From contig NZ_JACIDU010000020.1 in the NCBI RefSeq assembly GCF_014196535.1, positions 27,154-91,153 on the forward strand: a stretch of 64,000 nt of DNA. Direction: 5' to 3'. Made by a program: the position numbers and the translations under genes. Below, in pieces: positions 52,548 to 63,431 of this stretch (its first letter is position 1; every line of letters starts with the position of its first letter). Source of the DNA: Allorhizobium borbori. Its GTDB lineage: Bacteria > Pseudomonadota > Alphaproteobacteria > Rhizobiales > Rhizobiaceae. The notes beneath the pieces were generated by a model that was not told the DNA's origin, did not search any database, and worked only from the letters and a program-made list of their open reading frames with translations.

Positions 52548-52687
52548 ATTTCACCCTCCCGATCAAATGTCACACGGGCGTAACACTTGTAACTTACCTC
52601 TTCGCATCAACAGGGAAACAGTCAAGCCGTGACCCGGCTGTTTCCGAAACAACCCTCTGATTCTTACGAACACAGTTCTTCGGTGCA

Positions 52688-53398
52688 ATGACGATTGACC
52701 TTGTAATATTCGATTGTGACGGTGTGCTGATCGACAGTGAACCTGTCGCCAGCCGCATCCTCAGCGAGACCCTCACCGCAGCAGGCATTGGACTATCGGA
52801 GGGTGAAGTACGCCGCCGCTTCACCGGTTACTCCGACAGCGATGCGCGTATCATCTGCCGCGACGAGCTTGGCATTGCCGATCCCGAGCCGCTCTTTTCG
52901 GCAATGAGCACCCGGCTTTACGGAGAGTTTGCCCGTTCGCTGCAACCCATGCCGGGCATTGCCGAAGTCGTATCATCGGTTCGCCAGATGAAATGCGTCG
53001 CCTCCAATTCGACGATGGAGAGGTTGCGTAACAGCCTCGGCCTGTTCGGTCTCTGGAAGGACTTCGCCCCGCACATCTACAGCGCCGAGATGGTGGCGCG
53101 TCCGAAACCTGCACCGGACCTCTTCTTCCTGTGCGCAGAAACGCTCGGCGTCGATCCGGCCCGTTGTCTGGTCATCGATGACAGCCCGCACGGCATTGCC
53201 GGCGGCGTTGCCGCGGGCATGAAGGCCATCGGTTTTGTCGACCCCGCCGATCCTCGCGCAGGCCGTCATGAGGTTTTGCGTGACGCGGGCGCGGTGATGA
53301 CCGTAACCGCAGCATCCGGCCTTGCTCGTGCGTTCGAAACGGTTCTCGGCGCTGGGCGGGTCCGCACACATCATCAGGCCGCGCCCGCGGCTGTCTGA
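52688..53398 (+). CDS. HAD-superfamily phosphatase of the opine-type operon
   Basis: This is a 236-residue HAD hydrolase with all four motifs: FDCDGVLIDSEP (motif I, residues 8-19), VASNST (motif II), KPAPDLF (motif III Lys) and CLVIDDSPHGI (motif IV). A helical cap lies after motif I, as in beta-phosphoglucomutase or sugar-phosphate phosphatases. In this operon it could remove phosphate from a sugar phosphate released by the phosphodiesterase. It starts the operon, with about 140 bp to the divergent regulator. The ribosome-binding site is weak. Sequence alone does not separate a phosphatase from a mutase. Confidence 0.85.
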   Translation: MTIDLVIFDCDGVLIDSEPVASRILSETLTAAGIGLSEGEVRRRFTGYSDSDARIICRDELGIADPEPLFSAMSTRLYGEFARSLQPMPGIAEVVSSVRQMKCVASNSTMERLRNSLGLFGLWKDFAPHIYSAEMVARPKPAPDLFFLCAETLGVDPARCLVIDDSPHGIAGGVAAGMKAIGFVDPADPRAGRHEVLRDAGAVMTVTAASGLARAFETVLGAGRVRTHHQAAPAAV

Positions 53399-53531
53399 GC
53401 GCTATCCCCGCGATCTTCGCGGAGGTGAATGTCACCGAATATTCATACAGCCATCAACTGACCGACACCTGAAGCACAGAAAATCGGTCAGCCCGTTTTC
53501 CATTGTCTCTCTTGAAGAAGGAGCATCTCCA

Positions 53532-55166
53532 ATGCTTTCCATCAATCGTCGCCACGCTCTCGGCCTGATGGGCGCTGCCGCCGGCACGTTTGTCCTGCCC
53601 CGCATGTCGTTCAGCCAGACCAAGCGTCCGTCGATCACCATCGCGGTGCAGAAGATCACCAACAACAATACGCTGGACATCTGGTACGAACAGTCCAACG
53701 TCGGCGAGCGCGTGTTCTTCCCGAACCTGTGGGAAGGCCTCATCCTGCGTGACTGGATGGGCAACCAGGGTCCGGTCGCCGGCCTCGCCACCGAATGGAA
53801 GCGTATCGACGACAAAACGCTGGAGCTGAAGCTGCGCCGTGGCGTCAAGTTCCACAACGGCGATGAATTGACCGCTGAAGATGTTGTCTTCTCCTTCTCG
53901 AAGGAACGCGTCTTCGGTAACACCGAGCCGAAGAACGGCAAGACGATCTTTGAAACCGACAACAAGCCGGCCACCGTCAAGGAACTGCCGCCGTCGGTTC
54001 CCGGCAACGGTCGTCGTTTGTGGCCGGCCCTTGCCGGCGTCGAGGCTGTCGACAAGTATACGGTCCGCTTCCACAACACGACGCCGGATGTCACGCTGGA
54101 AGGTCGCCTTTATTCCGGCGGCAGCCAGATTGCCAACCGCCGCGCCTGGGATGAAGCTGCAACCTATGCCGACTGGGCTCGCAAGCCGGTCACGACCGGC
54201 CCCTACATGGTTGCCGAATACAAGCCGGACGTTTCGCTGACGCTGGTTGCCTTCGATGAATACTGGGGCGGTCGCCCGCCGCTGGAACAGATCCGTTTCG
54301 TGGAAGTTCCGGAAGTCGCCTCGCGCGTCAATGGCCTGCTGTCCGGCGAGTACGACTTTGCCTGCGACCTGCCGCCGGACCAGATCGCCACGATTGCCGC
54401 TGCGCCGGGCCTCGAAGTGCAGAACTCCACCATCTGGAACCATCGTATCTCGGTGTTCAACACCCAGAACGAAATTCTGGCCAATCCGCTCGTTCGCCGC
54501 GCCTTCACCCATGCGGTCGATCGTCAGGCCATCGTCGAAGCGCTCTGGGGCGGCAAGACGGTTGTTCCTGCGGGCCTGCAGTTCGACAGTTTCAAGACCA
54601 CGGATATGTTCATCGATGGCTGGACCGTTCCGGAATACAATCCGGACCTCGCCAGGAAGCTTCTGAAAGAAGCTGGCTACAAGGGCGATGCCATCCCCTA
54701 TCGCCTGCTTAACAACTACTACACCAACCAGACTCCCACGGCGCAGATTCTGGTCGAGATGTGGAAGCAGGTTGGCCTGAATGTCGAAATCCAGATGAAG
54801 GAAAACTGGGCGCAGATCCACGATCCGCAGGGTGTCAAGGGCGTGCGTGACTGGTCGGCTTCGAACACGATCAACGATCCGATCACGCCGATGGTCGTGC
54901 AGTTCGGCCCGAACGGCGAAATGCAGCAGAAGAAGGACTGGTCGAACGAAGAGCTGAACAAGCTCTCCGTCGTCATGGAAACCTCGACGGACCGTGCGCT
55001 GCGCAAGAAGGCGATTGCCCGCATGCTGGAGATCGCCGAGCGCGAGGATCCCGCCTATCAGGTTCTCCACCAGAATGCCGTGTTCACCGGCATGAAGAAG
55101 TCGCTGAAGTGGAAGGCCGCACCCGCCTTCGCCATGGATTTCCGCTCCAACAACTGGTTCATCTGA
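53532..55166 (+). CDS. ABC transporter substrate-binding protein, family 5 (peptide/opine type)
   Basis: This is a 544-residue periplasmic binding protein of the SBP_bac_5 class. The signal begins INRRHALGLMGAAAGTF and looks like a Tat-type leader, with an RR pair before a hydrophobic core; mature sequence begins near residue 30. The fold shows typical segments: LRRGVKFHNGDELTAEDVVFS and NPLVRRAFTHAVDRQAIVE. The family carries oligopeptides but also opines and sugar phosphodiesters (AccA of Agrobacterium). AAGGAG lies eight bases before the ATG. A 130-bp gap separates it from the HAD gene and 100 bp from the ATPase. Confidence 0.9.
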   Translation: MLSINRRHALGLMGAAAGTFVLPRMSFSQTKRPSITIAVQKITNNNTLDIWYEQSNVGERVFFPNLWEGLILRDWMGNQGPVAGLATEWKRIDDKTLELKLRRGVKFHNGDELTAEDVVFSFSKERVFGNTEPKNGKTIFETDNKPATVKELPPSVPGNGRRLWPALAGVEAVDKYTVRFHNTTPDVTLEGRLYSGGSQIANRRAWDEAATYADWARKPVTTGPYMVAEYKPDVSLTLVAFDEYWGGRPPLEQIRFVEVPEVASRVNGLLSGEYDFACDLPPDQIATIAAAPGLEVQNSTIWNHRISVFNTQNEILANPLVRRAFTHAVDRQAIVEALWGGKTVVPAGLQFDSFKTTDMFIDGWTVPEYNPDLARKLLKEAGYKGDAIPYRLLNNYYTNQTPTAQILVEMWKQVGLNVEIQMKENWAQIHDPQGVKGVRDWSASNTINDPITPMVVQFGPNGEMQQKKDWSNEELNKLSVVMETSTDRALRKKAIARMLEIAEREDPAYQVLHQNAVFTGMKKSLKWKAAPAFAMDFRSNNWFI

Positions 55167-55268
55167 ACCGTCGAATAAAGCGCCAGCCGTCTGAACAAGG
55201 CGGCTGGCGCAGCTGTTTCCGCCGCAGGAGCGGCGATGTAATCCATCAACGATGAAAAGGTGAGCGCG

Positions 55269-56267
55269 ATGACGTCCAATCTCGTGGAGTTGCGTGACCT
55301 CAAGGTTTCCTTCGATGGCGTTCAGGTTCTCCATGGCATCGATCTCGATGTGAAGCGCGGCGAAGCCATCGGTCTCGTCGGCGAATCCGGTTGCGGAAAG
55401 TCGGTCACCTGGCTGGCAGCGCTTGGTCTTTTGCCCGGCAAGGCGCGCATTTCGGGTTCAGTCCAGATCGACGGTCGCGAACTGGTGGGCCAGCCCCGCT
55501 CAGCCTTTGAAGCCGTGCGCGGCGGGCGGATCGCAATGATCTTTCAGGACCCGTCATCCTCCCTCAATCCGGTGCTGCGGATCGGTCGCCAGATTACCGA
55601 GGCGCTGGCGCTCCATCGCAATCTCAAGGGCGAAGCGGCAAGGACGGAAGCCTTGCGCCTGATGGATATGGTCGGCATTCCCGATGCGCGTCGCCGCTTC
55701 GATCTCTTCCCCCACGAATTTTCCGGCGGCCAGTGCCAGCGCCTGATGATCGCCATGGCGCTTGCCGGCGATCCCGATCTTCTGGTGGCAGACGAGCCGA
55801 CCACCGCGCTCGATGCCACCATTCAGGCGCAGATCCTCGATCTGCTGATCGCCCTTCGCCGCGAAACCGGCATGGCGACGGTCTTCATCAGCCACGATCT
55901 AGGTGCGGTTTCGCAGGTCTGCGAACGAGTCCTCGTCATGTATGCCGGGCGAGTGGTGGAGCAGGGCGAAATCGGTGCGCTGTTCGATGCGCCGCGCCAT
56001 CCCTACACGCGCGGTCTTTTCGACGCCATTCCCCGGCTTGATGGCGAACGCCGTCGCCTCATTCCCATTCACGGCACCGTGCCCGATCCGCGCCGCCTGC
56101 CGGAAGGATGCGCCTTTGCGCCCCGCTGTTCCAGCGCGATCGACGCCTGTCGTCACCTCAGGCCGGACCTGACCGACATGGCTGATGGCCGGCGTCTGGC
56201 CTGTCTGCGTCCGGTGGGCGAGGCGCGGCCTGCCGCAGCACCCGCCGTTCTCGAAGGAGCGCTGTGA
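55269..56267 (+). CDS. ABC transporter ATP-binding protein, OppD/DppD type
   Basis: This is a 332-residue ATPase. Walker A is GESGCGKS (about residue 38), the signature is FSGGQCQR and Walker B is LLVADEPTTALD. A C-terminal oligopeptide-transporter extension follows, with cysteines GCAFAPRC, DACRH and LACLRP that normally hold an iron-sulfur or metal cluster in this subfamily. The ATG at 55269 follows AAAGG; an in-frame GTG three codons upstream is possible. It works with the second ATPase and the two permeases downstream. Confidence 0.9.
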   Translation: MTSNLVELRDLKVSFDGVQVLHGIDLDVKRGEAIGLVGESGCGKSVTWLAALGLLPGKARISGSVQIDGRELVGQPRSAFEAVRGGRIAMIFQDPSSSLNPVLRIGRQITEALALHRNLKGEAARTEALRLMDMVGIPDARRRFDLFPHEFSGGQCQRLMIAMALAGDPDLLVADEPTTALDATIQAQILDLLIALRRETGMATVFISHDLGAVSQVCERVLVMYAGRVVEQGEIGALFDAPRHPYTRGLFDAIPRLDGERRRLIPIHGTVPDPRRLPEGCAFAPRCSSAIDACRHLRPDLTDMADGRRLACLRPVGEARPAAAPAVLEGAL

Positions 56268-56268
56268 C

Positions 56269-57252
56269 ATGGCTCATCTGCTTGAAGCACGCGATCTCGT
56301 CAGAACCTATCAGGTCCGCCGCGGCCTGCTCGGCAAGCCGACGCCAGTCCGCGCCGTCGATGGGGTATCCCTGACCGTCAGACCGGGCGAAACGCTTGGT
56401 ATCGTCGGCGAAAGCGGGTCTGGAAAGTCGACCCTTGGTCGAATGCTGCTTGGCATTGACGCTCCCCAGGGCGGTGACGTGGTCTTCGAGGGGCAAGCCA
56501 TGCCCGAATTCGGCACACCGCAATGGCGCGCACTTCGGGCGAGGATGCAGCTTGTCTATCAGGACCCGCTTGCAGCGCTTGATCGTCGTCTGACGATCGC
56601 ACAGCAGATCGGCGAGCCGCTCGACATTCACAAGGTCATCCCGAAGGAGCATCGTGCCGCACGGGTTGCCGAACTGATGGCCGCCGTGGGGCTGCGCCCG
56701 GATCAGGGCGGGCGCTATCCGCACGAGCTTTCCGGCGGGCAGCGCCAGCGCGCCGTGATCGCCCGCGCACTCGCCTCCCGGCCGAAACTTCTCGTCTGTG
56801 ACGAACCCGTCTCCGCGCTCGACGTTTCCATTCAGGCGCAGGTCGTCAACATGCTGCGTGATCTGCAGGATATGAACAACATCGCCATGGTCTTCATCAG
56901 CCATGACCTCAAGGTGGTGCGCAACATCGCCGACCGCGTGGCGGTGATGTATCTCGGCCGGATCGTGGAGGAAGCTTCCTCCGACGTGATCTTCAAGACC
57001 CCGCTGCATCCCTACACCAAGGCGCTGGTTTCCAGCGTACCCGTACCGGGCAAGATGCTCGAGGGGCGCGTCATTCTGCAGGGCGAACCGCCGAACCCGG
57101 CCAACCGGCCATCGGGCTGCGCCTTTCATCCACGCTGTTCATTGGCAAACGACCTGTGCCGCAGCCGCGTGCCGGCGCTGCTTGTCGCGGGCGAGGGGCG
57201 AACGGCGGCCTGTCACATGGTTGAGGCACCGGCCGATGCCGTGGCCGCCTGA
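56269..57252 (+). CDS. ABC transporter ATP-binding protein, OppF/DppF type
   Basis: This is a 327-residue ATPase, the partner of the preceding one, starting one base after its stop codon. Walker A is GESGSGKS, the signature is LSGGQRQR and Walker B is LLVCDEPVSALD. The C-terminal cysteine region (GCAFHPRC, DLCRSR, TAACHM) matches the OppF family. Two different ATPases with two permeases is the standard five-component arrangement of oligopeptide- and agrocinopine-type importers. Confidence 0.9.
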   Translation: MAHLLEARDLVRTYQVRRGLLGKPTPVRAVDGVSLTVRPGETLGIVGESGSGKSTLGRMLLGIDAPQGGDVVFEGQAMPEFGTPQWRALRARMQLVYQDPLAALDRRLTIAQQIGEPLDIHKVIPKEHRAARVAELMAAVGLRPDQGGRYPHELSGGQRQRAVIARALASRPKLLVCDEPVSALDVSIQAQVVNMLRDLQDMNNIAMVFISHDLKVVRNIADRVAVMYLGRIVEEASSDVIFKTPLHPYTKALVSSVPVPGKMLEGRVILQGEPPNPANRPSGCAFHPRCSLANDLCRSRVPALLVAGEGRTAACHMVEAPADAVAA

Positions 57253-57263
57253 GGAATCCGATA

Positions 57264-58190
57264 ATGATCCGTTTCATTCTCACCCGTCTCCTCCGCGCAT
57301 TCATCACCATTCTCGCGGTTATTACCTTTGCCTTTGTCGTGCTGCGGATGTCGGGTGACCCGGCGCAGGTGATGCTCGGTCCCGATGCACCCAACGATAC
57401 CGTGCTGGCCTTCCGGGCAGCCTGGGGGCTCGATCAGCCGCTCTGGGTGCAGTATGTCGCCTATATCAAATCGATCTTCAGCGGTGATTTCGGCGTATCG
57501 ATGCGGGATAAGGCCTCGGCCATCCAACTTGTCATCGAGCGTATCCCCGCCACGCTGCAACTTACCATTCCCGCGCTGCTGCTGAAGCTTGCCATCGGCA
57601 TTCCCGCCGGCATCTATGCGGCGCTTCATCGCCAGAGCATCATCGACCGGGGCGTCATCTTCGGCGCTGTACTTGGCTTCACCATTCCTTCCTTCGTCAT
57701 GGGCCTGCTGCTCGTTCTGCTGTTCTCGGTCATTCTGGGCGTATTGCCCTCGGGTGGGCAGGACACCTGGCAGCACGGCATCCTGCCGACGCTGACCATG
57801 AGCATCGGCGGGATCGGCATTCTCGCGCGCTTCTCCCGCTCGGCGATGATCGAGGTGATGGGGCAACCCTTCATTCGCACCGCCTCCGCCAAGGGGTTGA
57901 GATGGAAAGACGTCGTGTGGAGCCACGCGCTGCCCAACGCGGCCGTGCCCATTGTCACCATCGTCGGCTTCATGGTCGGTTCGCTGATCGCGGGCGCGGT
58001 GGTGGTGGAATCGATCTTCTCCTGGCCAGGCATAGGTCGCCTGCTCGTGGTTTCCGTGACCAACCGCGACCTCGCCGTCGTCCAGTGCATTCTGCTGATG
58101 GTCGCCGCCACGATGGTTGTGTCCAATCTCGTCGTCGACCTGCTTTACGGCTGGCTCGATCCGCGCCTGCGCAGCCAATCGGCCCATTGA
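57264..58190 (+). CDS. ABC transporter permease, OppB/DppB type
   Basis: This is a 308-residue inner-membrane permease with six hydrophobic segments. The N-terminal MIRFILTRLLRAFITILAVI and the long periplasmic loop are typical of DppB. The cytoplasmic EAA loop is RTASAKGLRWKDVVWSHALPN. It begins 11 bp after the OppF-type gene and forms a heterodimeric channel with the product of the next gene. Confidence 0.92.
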   Translation: MIRFILTRLLRAFITILAVITFAFVVLRMSGDPAQVMLGPDAPNDTVLAFRAAWGLDQPLWVQYVAYIKSIFSGDFGVSMRDKASAIQLVIERIPATLQLTIPALLLKLAIGIPAGIYAALHRQSIIDRGVIFGAVLGFTIPSFVMGLLLVLLFSVILGVLPSGGQDTWQHGILPTLTMSIGGIGILARFSRSAMIEVMGQPFIRTASAKGLRWKDVVWSHALPNAAVPIVTIVGFMVGSLIAGAVVVESIFSWPGIGRLLVVSVTNRDLAVVQCILLMVAATMVVSNLVVDLLYGWLDPRLRSQSAH

Positions 58191-58201
58191 GGAAAACGAT
58201 C

Positions 58202-59086
58202 ATGACGATTGCAGACACATCTGCACCCGTAACGCCGGACCACAACACGGTTCTCTCGCGCATGCGCAGGGCGCTTCGGCAGGTGCCGTTCTCCGTCGGC
58301 TTCGGCATTGCCTGGCTTGCCGGCATGGTGCTGATCGCGATCTTCGCCGACCAGATCCGGCCCTATGGCATCACCGCCATGGACCTGCGGAGTCGCCTTG
58401 CCTTGCCGGGCACTTTTCCGCACCTGCTGGGAACCGACGAACTTGGCCGCGATGTGCTGTCCCGGCTTATCCAGTCGATCCGCATGTCCCTGGTGATTGC
58501 CTTCGGTGCCACGATCATCTCCGCCATATTCGGCACGACGCTTGGCTTTCTTGCCGCGAAGTTCCGGGGCGTCGTGGAGCATCTCGTGCTGGTACTGGCC
58601 GACTTTCAGGCTGCACTCCCGTTCCTCATCATGTCGATTGCGATCCTGGCGTTCTTCGGGTCGTCCATGTCGCTCCTCATCGTGCTCATGGGCTTTTACG
58701 GTTGGGAGCGCTACGCCCGCATTGCGCGCGGCCTTGCGATCTCGGCCAGTGCACAGGGCTATGCCGCCGCCGTCGTGCAACTCGGCGCAACGCCAATGCG
58801 CGTCTATCTCAAGCATATTCTGCCGAATGTCGCTTCGACACTGATCGTGTCGATGACGCTGACCTTCCCGGAAATCATCCTGATGGAAAGCGGCCTGTCG
58901 TTTCTCGGTCTCGGCGTGCAGCCCCCGGAAACCAGCCTCGGCAACATGGTCGGTTTCGGTCGGGAATATCTGACCCGTGCGCCCTGGATCATGCTGGCAC
59001 CCTCGCTCGTCATCATGCTGACGACGCTATCCATCTCGCTTGTCGGTGACTGGCTGCGCGACAAGCTCGACCCCACGCTTCGCTGA
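58202..59086 (+). CDS. ABC transporter permease, OppC/DppC type
   Basis: This is a 294-residue permease with six hydrophobic segments. The first helix is at about 38-55, preceded by a cytoplasmic N-tail, as in DppC. GTDELGRDVLSRLIQSIRMS is the family hallmark, and the EAA loop is GYAAAVVQLGATPMRVYLKH. The ATG at 58202 was chosen over longer in-frame starts because it begins where the family begins, 11 bp after the preceding stop. Confidence 0.92.
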   Translation: MTIADTSAPVTPDHNTVLSRMRRALRQVPFSVGFGIAWLAGMVLIAIFADQIRPYGITAMDLRSRLALPGTFPHLLGTDELGRDVLSRLIQSIRMSLVIAFGATIISAIFGTTLGFLAAKFRGVVEHLVLVLADFQAALPFLIMSIAILAFFGSSMSLLIVLMGFYGWERYARIARGLAISASAQGYAAAVVQLGATPMRVYLKHILPNVASTLIVSMTLTFPEIILMESGLSFLGLGVQPPETSLGNMVGFGREYLTRAPWIMLAPSLVIMLTTLSISLVGDWLRDKLDPTLR

Positions 59087-59113
59087 TTTTGACCGTATTC
59101 GTAGGAGACACCC

Positions 59114-59860
59114 ATGACCAGAATCACCGGCCACCGTGGCGCCCGCAACCTTTGGCCCGAAAATGGCCTTACCGGGTTTCGCAACGTATTGGCGCTCGAT
59201 GTGGATGCCGTCGAATTCGACGTTCATCTCACCGATGCCGGGGAGTTGATCGTTATCCACGACGCGACGCTTGACCGCACGACCGAAGGGAGCGGACCCG
59301 TCCGCTTCCTTACACCGGAGGCCCGCACACGAACGAATCTGACGGGATCAGGCGACGTCGTACCGTCCCTTGCCGAGGTCCTGGAGGTACTGGCCCCTTC
59401 CGGCAAGGACCTCCATGTCGAAATCAAGATCGACGAAAGCGGCAGGCCCTATCCGCACATTGCTGCGAAAGTGGCAGCGGAGGTGGCCCGCTTCGGCGCG
59501 GCGGCGCGCAGTCATCTGACCTCTTTCGACACCGGCGTCCTCGAAGATTGCCGCCGTGAAGCCCCCGAAATCGCCCGCCTCGTTTCCGTAAACCGTGACT
59601 GGGCCGAGCGGCAGGGTGGGCTTTCCGCCTTCATCGACCGGGTCGATAATCTCGTCGATATCGTCGCGATCCAGCACGAGTTGCTGGGTGCCGAGTGGGA
59701 TCTCGTCACATCGAAATTGTCGCTGTCGAGGCTTTGCGTATGGACGCTGAACGAGGAGGAACTGATCCGCTCCTGGCTCGAACGCGGCATCGGTCACCTG
59801 ACTTCGGATCGTCCCGACCTTGCACTTCGGCTGAGGTCGGAAATTAGCGAAATAGCATAA
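59114..59860 (+). CDS. Glycerophosphodiester phosphodiesterase-family enzyme
   Basis: This is a 248-residue cytoplasmic TIM-barrel enzyme of the GDPD family. The metal and catalytic sites are visible: HRGARNLWPENG (His, Arg, Glu), EFDVHLTDAGELIVIHDATLD (Glu, Asp, His). It would cleave a phosphodiester bond of the imported compound to give an alcohol and a phosphate. It lies 27 bp after the permease genes. In the Agrobacterium agrocinopine operon the same family member, AccF, has this job. The substrate here is inferred, not known; glycerophosphodiesters are an alternative. Confidence 0.88.
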   Translation: MTRITGHRGARNLWPENGLTGFRNVLALDVDAVEFDVHLTDAGELIVIHDATLDRTTEGSGPVRFLTPEARTRTNLTGSGDVVPSLAEVLEVLAPSGKDLHVEIKIDESGRPYPHIAAKVAAEVARFGAAARSHLTSFDTGVLEDCRREAPEIARLVSVNRDWAERQGGLSAFIDRVDNLVDIVAIQHELLGAEWDLVTSKLSLSRLCVWTLNEEELIRSWLERGIGHLTSDRPDLALRLRSEISEIA

Positions 59861-59885
59861 AATATTGCAAAATTTGGAGAACATT

Positions 59886-60803
59886 ATGAGCAATCTTATC
59901 GGAACGGGGTTTAACGTTGGTTCGGACGACGGTGAACTTCATTCGCTGGAAAGCGATCTGCGTGCGCTGGCAGACATCGGCTGCGATACGGTCGAACTGG
60001 GCGTAACCAGCCTCGATCTCGTTGCCGGTGGCCGTATCATTCAGGACCGCGCCGATCGCCTCGTCGCGCTCACGAAGCAGTTCGATTTCCGTTACACTGT
60101 GCACGGCCTCGTTTCTTCCAACTTCATGGACCCGGCCACCTGCGGTTTCCAGCTTCAGGCGGCCAAGGCGCTGGTTGAAGTCTGTAACCGGCTGGGTGCC
60201 GGCATTCTTGTCCAACATGGCGGCGAACTTCGCCCAAGCCAGATTTTCGACCGGGCCGAGGCGGACAAGCGCGAGCGCGAGGCACTGTTTGAACTCGCCG
60301 AATTCGCCAGACCGCATGGCGTGCGCATCGCGCTTGAAAACATCTTCTCCACCGAACCCGGCCAGTATCGCCAGACCCCGGCCGAAATTGCCGCAACCGT
60401 GAAGGCGGTCGGCCATGAACATCTGGTGGCGCTGATCGATTTCAGCCATGCCTATATCGAATCCACTTATCGCGGTCTCGATTTCCGCGACCAGCTTCGC
60501 GCCATGGCACCGGTTGCCGGCCACCTGCATGTGCATGACTCGTTCGGTCGGCCGGAGGGCTTCTACGTTCCCTACCATCCGCAGGAATCGACGGCGCTCG
60601 GCATCGGCGATCTGCACATGCCGCTCGGCTGGGGTGATATTGACTGGGAAAGCATCTTTTCCGAACTCACTTTCCTACCGGGGACGGTGCTGATGATGGA
60701 GATTGGCCGCCGCTACCGGGCCGAACAGCCGGAAAGCCTGGAACGTGCCCGCAAGCTGATGGCCTTGAATGCCGCCATCGGTATGCAAGCCGCTGCCGAA
60801 TAA
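59886..60803 (+). CDS. Sugar phosphate isomerase/epimerase-like TIM barrel
   Basis: This is a 305-residue protein of the AP_endonuclease_2/xylose-isomerase-like superfamily. Probable metal ligands are Glu in RIALENIFS, Asp and His in LIDFSHAY, His in HLHVHDSFG, and Glu in LMMEIGRRY. The enzyme probably interconverts or epimerises the sugar released by the phosphodiesterase and phosphatase steps. It starts at 59886 with GGAGA before the ATG. It is the last gene of the operon, 25 bp after the GDPD gene. The exact reaction is not determinable from sequence. Confidence 0.85.
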   Translation: MSNLIGTGFNVGSDDGELHSLESDLRALADIGCDTVELGVTSLDLVAGGRIIQDRADRLVALTKQFDFRYTVHGLVSSNFMDPATCGFQLQAAKALVEVCNRLGAGILVQHGGELRPSQIFDRAEADKREREALFELAEFARPHGVRIALENIFSTEPGQYRQTPAEIAATVKAVGHEHLVALIDFSHAYIESTYRGLDFRDQLRAMAPVAGHLHVHDSFGRPEGFYVPYHPQESTALGIGDLHMPLGWGDIDWESIFSELTFLPGTVLMMEIGRRYRAEQPESLERARKLMALNAAIGMQAAAE

Positions 60804-60919
60804 GCAGAATAGCGCCCGCCGCCCATAGCGGCGGGCGTCTATCAATAATAATTTGTTATCGCTGGAAATAGAAAATGCAATTATAAATTATGGATCGTTT
60901 CTGTTACTCATTGCTGTGA

Positions 60920-63163
<2,244 letters not shown>

Positions 63164-63173
63164 TGAGATGCTC

Positions 63174-63204
63174 CCGGCGCCGTAGTGTCTGCGGCGCCGG
63201 CTTT
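63174..63204 (+). terminator. Intrinsic terminator of katG
   Basis: CCGGCGCCG (63174-63182) pairs perfectly with CGGCGCCGG (63192-63200) around a nine-base loop, followed by CTTTCC. It starts 11 bp after the katG stop codon. Confidence 0.82.
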
Positions 63205-63279
63205 CCGTTACGGGTTCGAATGTGGACGACCACCCGTCCCCGCCGTTCCTCGCGAAGGGTTAGCAGCGTTGCGTCACAT

Positions 63280-63370
63280 CTGTAACACTTCGGCTCCCGA
63301 GAACCCAAAGTGTAGTCACCGCCATCCCATTGACGAAGAAATCCCGCTGCAGGAGGCTGCAGCGGGTTTT
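63280..63370 (+). ncRNA. Candidate small RNA between katG and aceA
   Basis: This segment has a hairpin with ACACTT (63285-63290) and AAGTGT (63308-63313) arms, then a strong terminator: CCCGCTGCAG (63343-63352) and CTGCAGCGGG (63357-63366) with a GAGG loop and TTTT. The terminator lies about 140 bp past the katG terminator, so it seems to serve a separate short transcript. I did not find a convincing promoter. Confidence 0.4.
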
Positions 63371-63431
63371 CGCTTTTGGATCGGCGCTTCGTTGAGGGAG
63401 AAGGGCCGATCCTGCTGGCGTCGCGTCAGGC

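Noticed and set aside
53454..55334. Minus-strand 626-codon frame opposite the substrate-binding protein
   Set aside because: The plus-strand binding protein is complete and in an operon; the minus frame is a long antisense open frame caused by high GC.
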